From positions 1-5,323 of the forward strand of contig JALOSG010000192.1 of assembly GCA_025458665.1 (NCBI GenBank): 5,323 bases of DNA, written 5' to 3'. This DNA comes from Serpentinimonas sp. (GTDB lineage Bacteria; Pseudomonadota; Gammaproteobacteria; Burkholderiales; Burkholderiaceae_C). Positions within the stretch are counted from its first letter, which is position 1, and the number at the start of each line of letters is the position of its first letter. The position numbers were made by a program, and so were the translations under genes. Shown one piece after another: positions 4,946 to 5,323 of this stretch. Under the pieces are notes generated by a model. The model made no database searches. It saw only the letters and a program-made list of their open reading frames with translations, and was not told the origin of the DNA.

Positions 4946-5323
4946 TCAGGCTGGAACGGCGAAACGGCGGGTAAGCTCCTGGAGGTTCAATTCGGCCAGC
5001 ACCTGCTGCAAGCGCTCGCGGGCACTGTGTTTTCCTGGCCCCACCTTGCGTGCAAGAATGAGTTCGTTCTTCATGGAATGTTCCCAGCCCACCAGCTCGG
5101 TGACCGTGACCTGGTAGCCGTGCGCTTCCAGTTGCAGGCAGCGCAGCACGTTGGTGATCTGGCTGCCAAACTCCCGCGTGTGCAGCGGGTGGCGCCATAT
5201 CTCACTCAGGGGGTTGCGCGACAGGCTCAGCGCCTTGTGCTTGCGCAGCACACCGGCCACCTCGGCCTGGCAGCAAGGCACCAGCACCATATGGCGTGCG
5301 TGGCGCGCCAGCCCGAAGGCAAT
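4946..5323 (-). CDS. Probable class I SAM-dependent methyltransferase (C-terminal part only)
   Basis: The frame is open to the right edge, so the N-terminal part is outside the window; 125 residues are visible, ending at TGA (4946-4948). The visible start IAFGLARHARHMVLVPCCQAEV resembles the end of a Rossmann-type methyltransferase core of the Methyltransf_32/GSTCD-like group, in which a 'HACD.ATD' strand (off window here) is followed by a helix and the strand ending in '(V/S)PCC'. After it come a His/Arg-rich helical region, HTREFGSQITNVLRCLQLEAHGYQVTVTELVGWEHSMKNELILARK, and a basic tail predicted to be helical. The SAM-binding glycine loop would lie in the missing part, so the assignment rests on the PCC block and overall pattern. 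An internal ATG at 5290 is not a credible start, because it would remove the whole SAM-binding core. The target is unknown. It precedes the antiporter by 51 nt on the same strand. Confidence 0.62.
   Translation of the reverse strand: MAFGLARHARHMVLVPCCQAEVAGVLRKHKALSLSRNPLSEIWRHPLHTREFGSQITNVLRCLQLEAHGYQVTVTELVGWEHSMKNELILARKVGPGKHSARERLQQVLAELNLQELTRRFAVPA

Noticed and set aside
5288..5290. The ATG at 5290 as the start of a small 114-residue gene.
   Set aside because: The frame continues open through the right edge, and the upstream codons (IAFGLARHARH) fit the methyltransferase family. The gene is better read as truncated by the window.

Overview
The window reads as a dense, GC-rich chromosomal segment from a betaproteobacterium, most likely a member of the Burkholderiales and probably Comamonadaceae (Acidovorax-like). 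This rests on strong G/C bias at third codon positions, short intergenic gaps and the protein families themselves. I saw no insertion sequence, phage gene, CRISPR array, tRNA or rRNA. Coding is about 95% of the window, and nothing suggests recent transfer.

Layout. The left edge holds the 3' end of a rightward ABC-2 (NodJ-like) exporter permease. It converges on a leftward block of five genes, with a strong GC-rich stem-loop in the 57-nt gap between the convergent stop codons. In transcription order (right to left) the leftward block is: the C-terminal part of a probable SAM-dependent methyltransferase (cut by the right edge); a CPA2/Kef-like cation:proton antiporter membrane domain with a TTG start; a YbdK-type carboxylate-amine (glutamate-cysteine) ligase with a GTG start that overlaps the antiporter by 11 nt; a class V PLP-dependent aminotransferase of the alanine/serine-glyoxylate type; and a fumarylacetoacetate hydrolase-family enzyme resembling fumarylpyruvate hydrolase.

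How the genes may work together. The antiporter-ligase pair is clearly translationally coupled. It is suggestive because Kef antiporters are controlled by glutathione and its adducts, while YbdK-type enzymes are weak glutamate-cysteine ligases. The aminotransferase and the FAH-family hydrolase look like general amino-acid/keto-acid and aromatic-acid catabolism enzymes. Each lies behind a gap of about 80 nt, so they may be transcribed partly independently.

No dramatic new system is evident. The points most worth a second look are non-coding: an 81-nt gap with eight G-runs on the + strand (C-rich, rut-like in the leftward transcript) directly before a gene that has no visible Shine-Dalgarno sequence; two interlocked inverted repeats in the leader of the aminotransferase; and the coupled antiporter-ligase pair, whose antiporter appears to lack standard CPA2 ion-site motifs.
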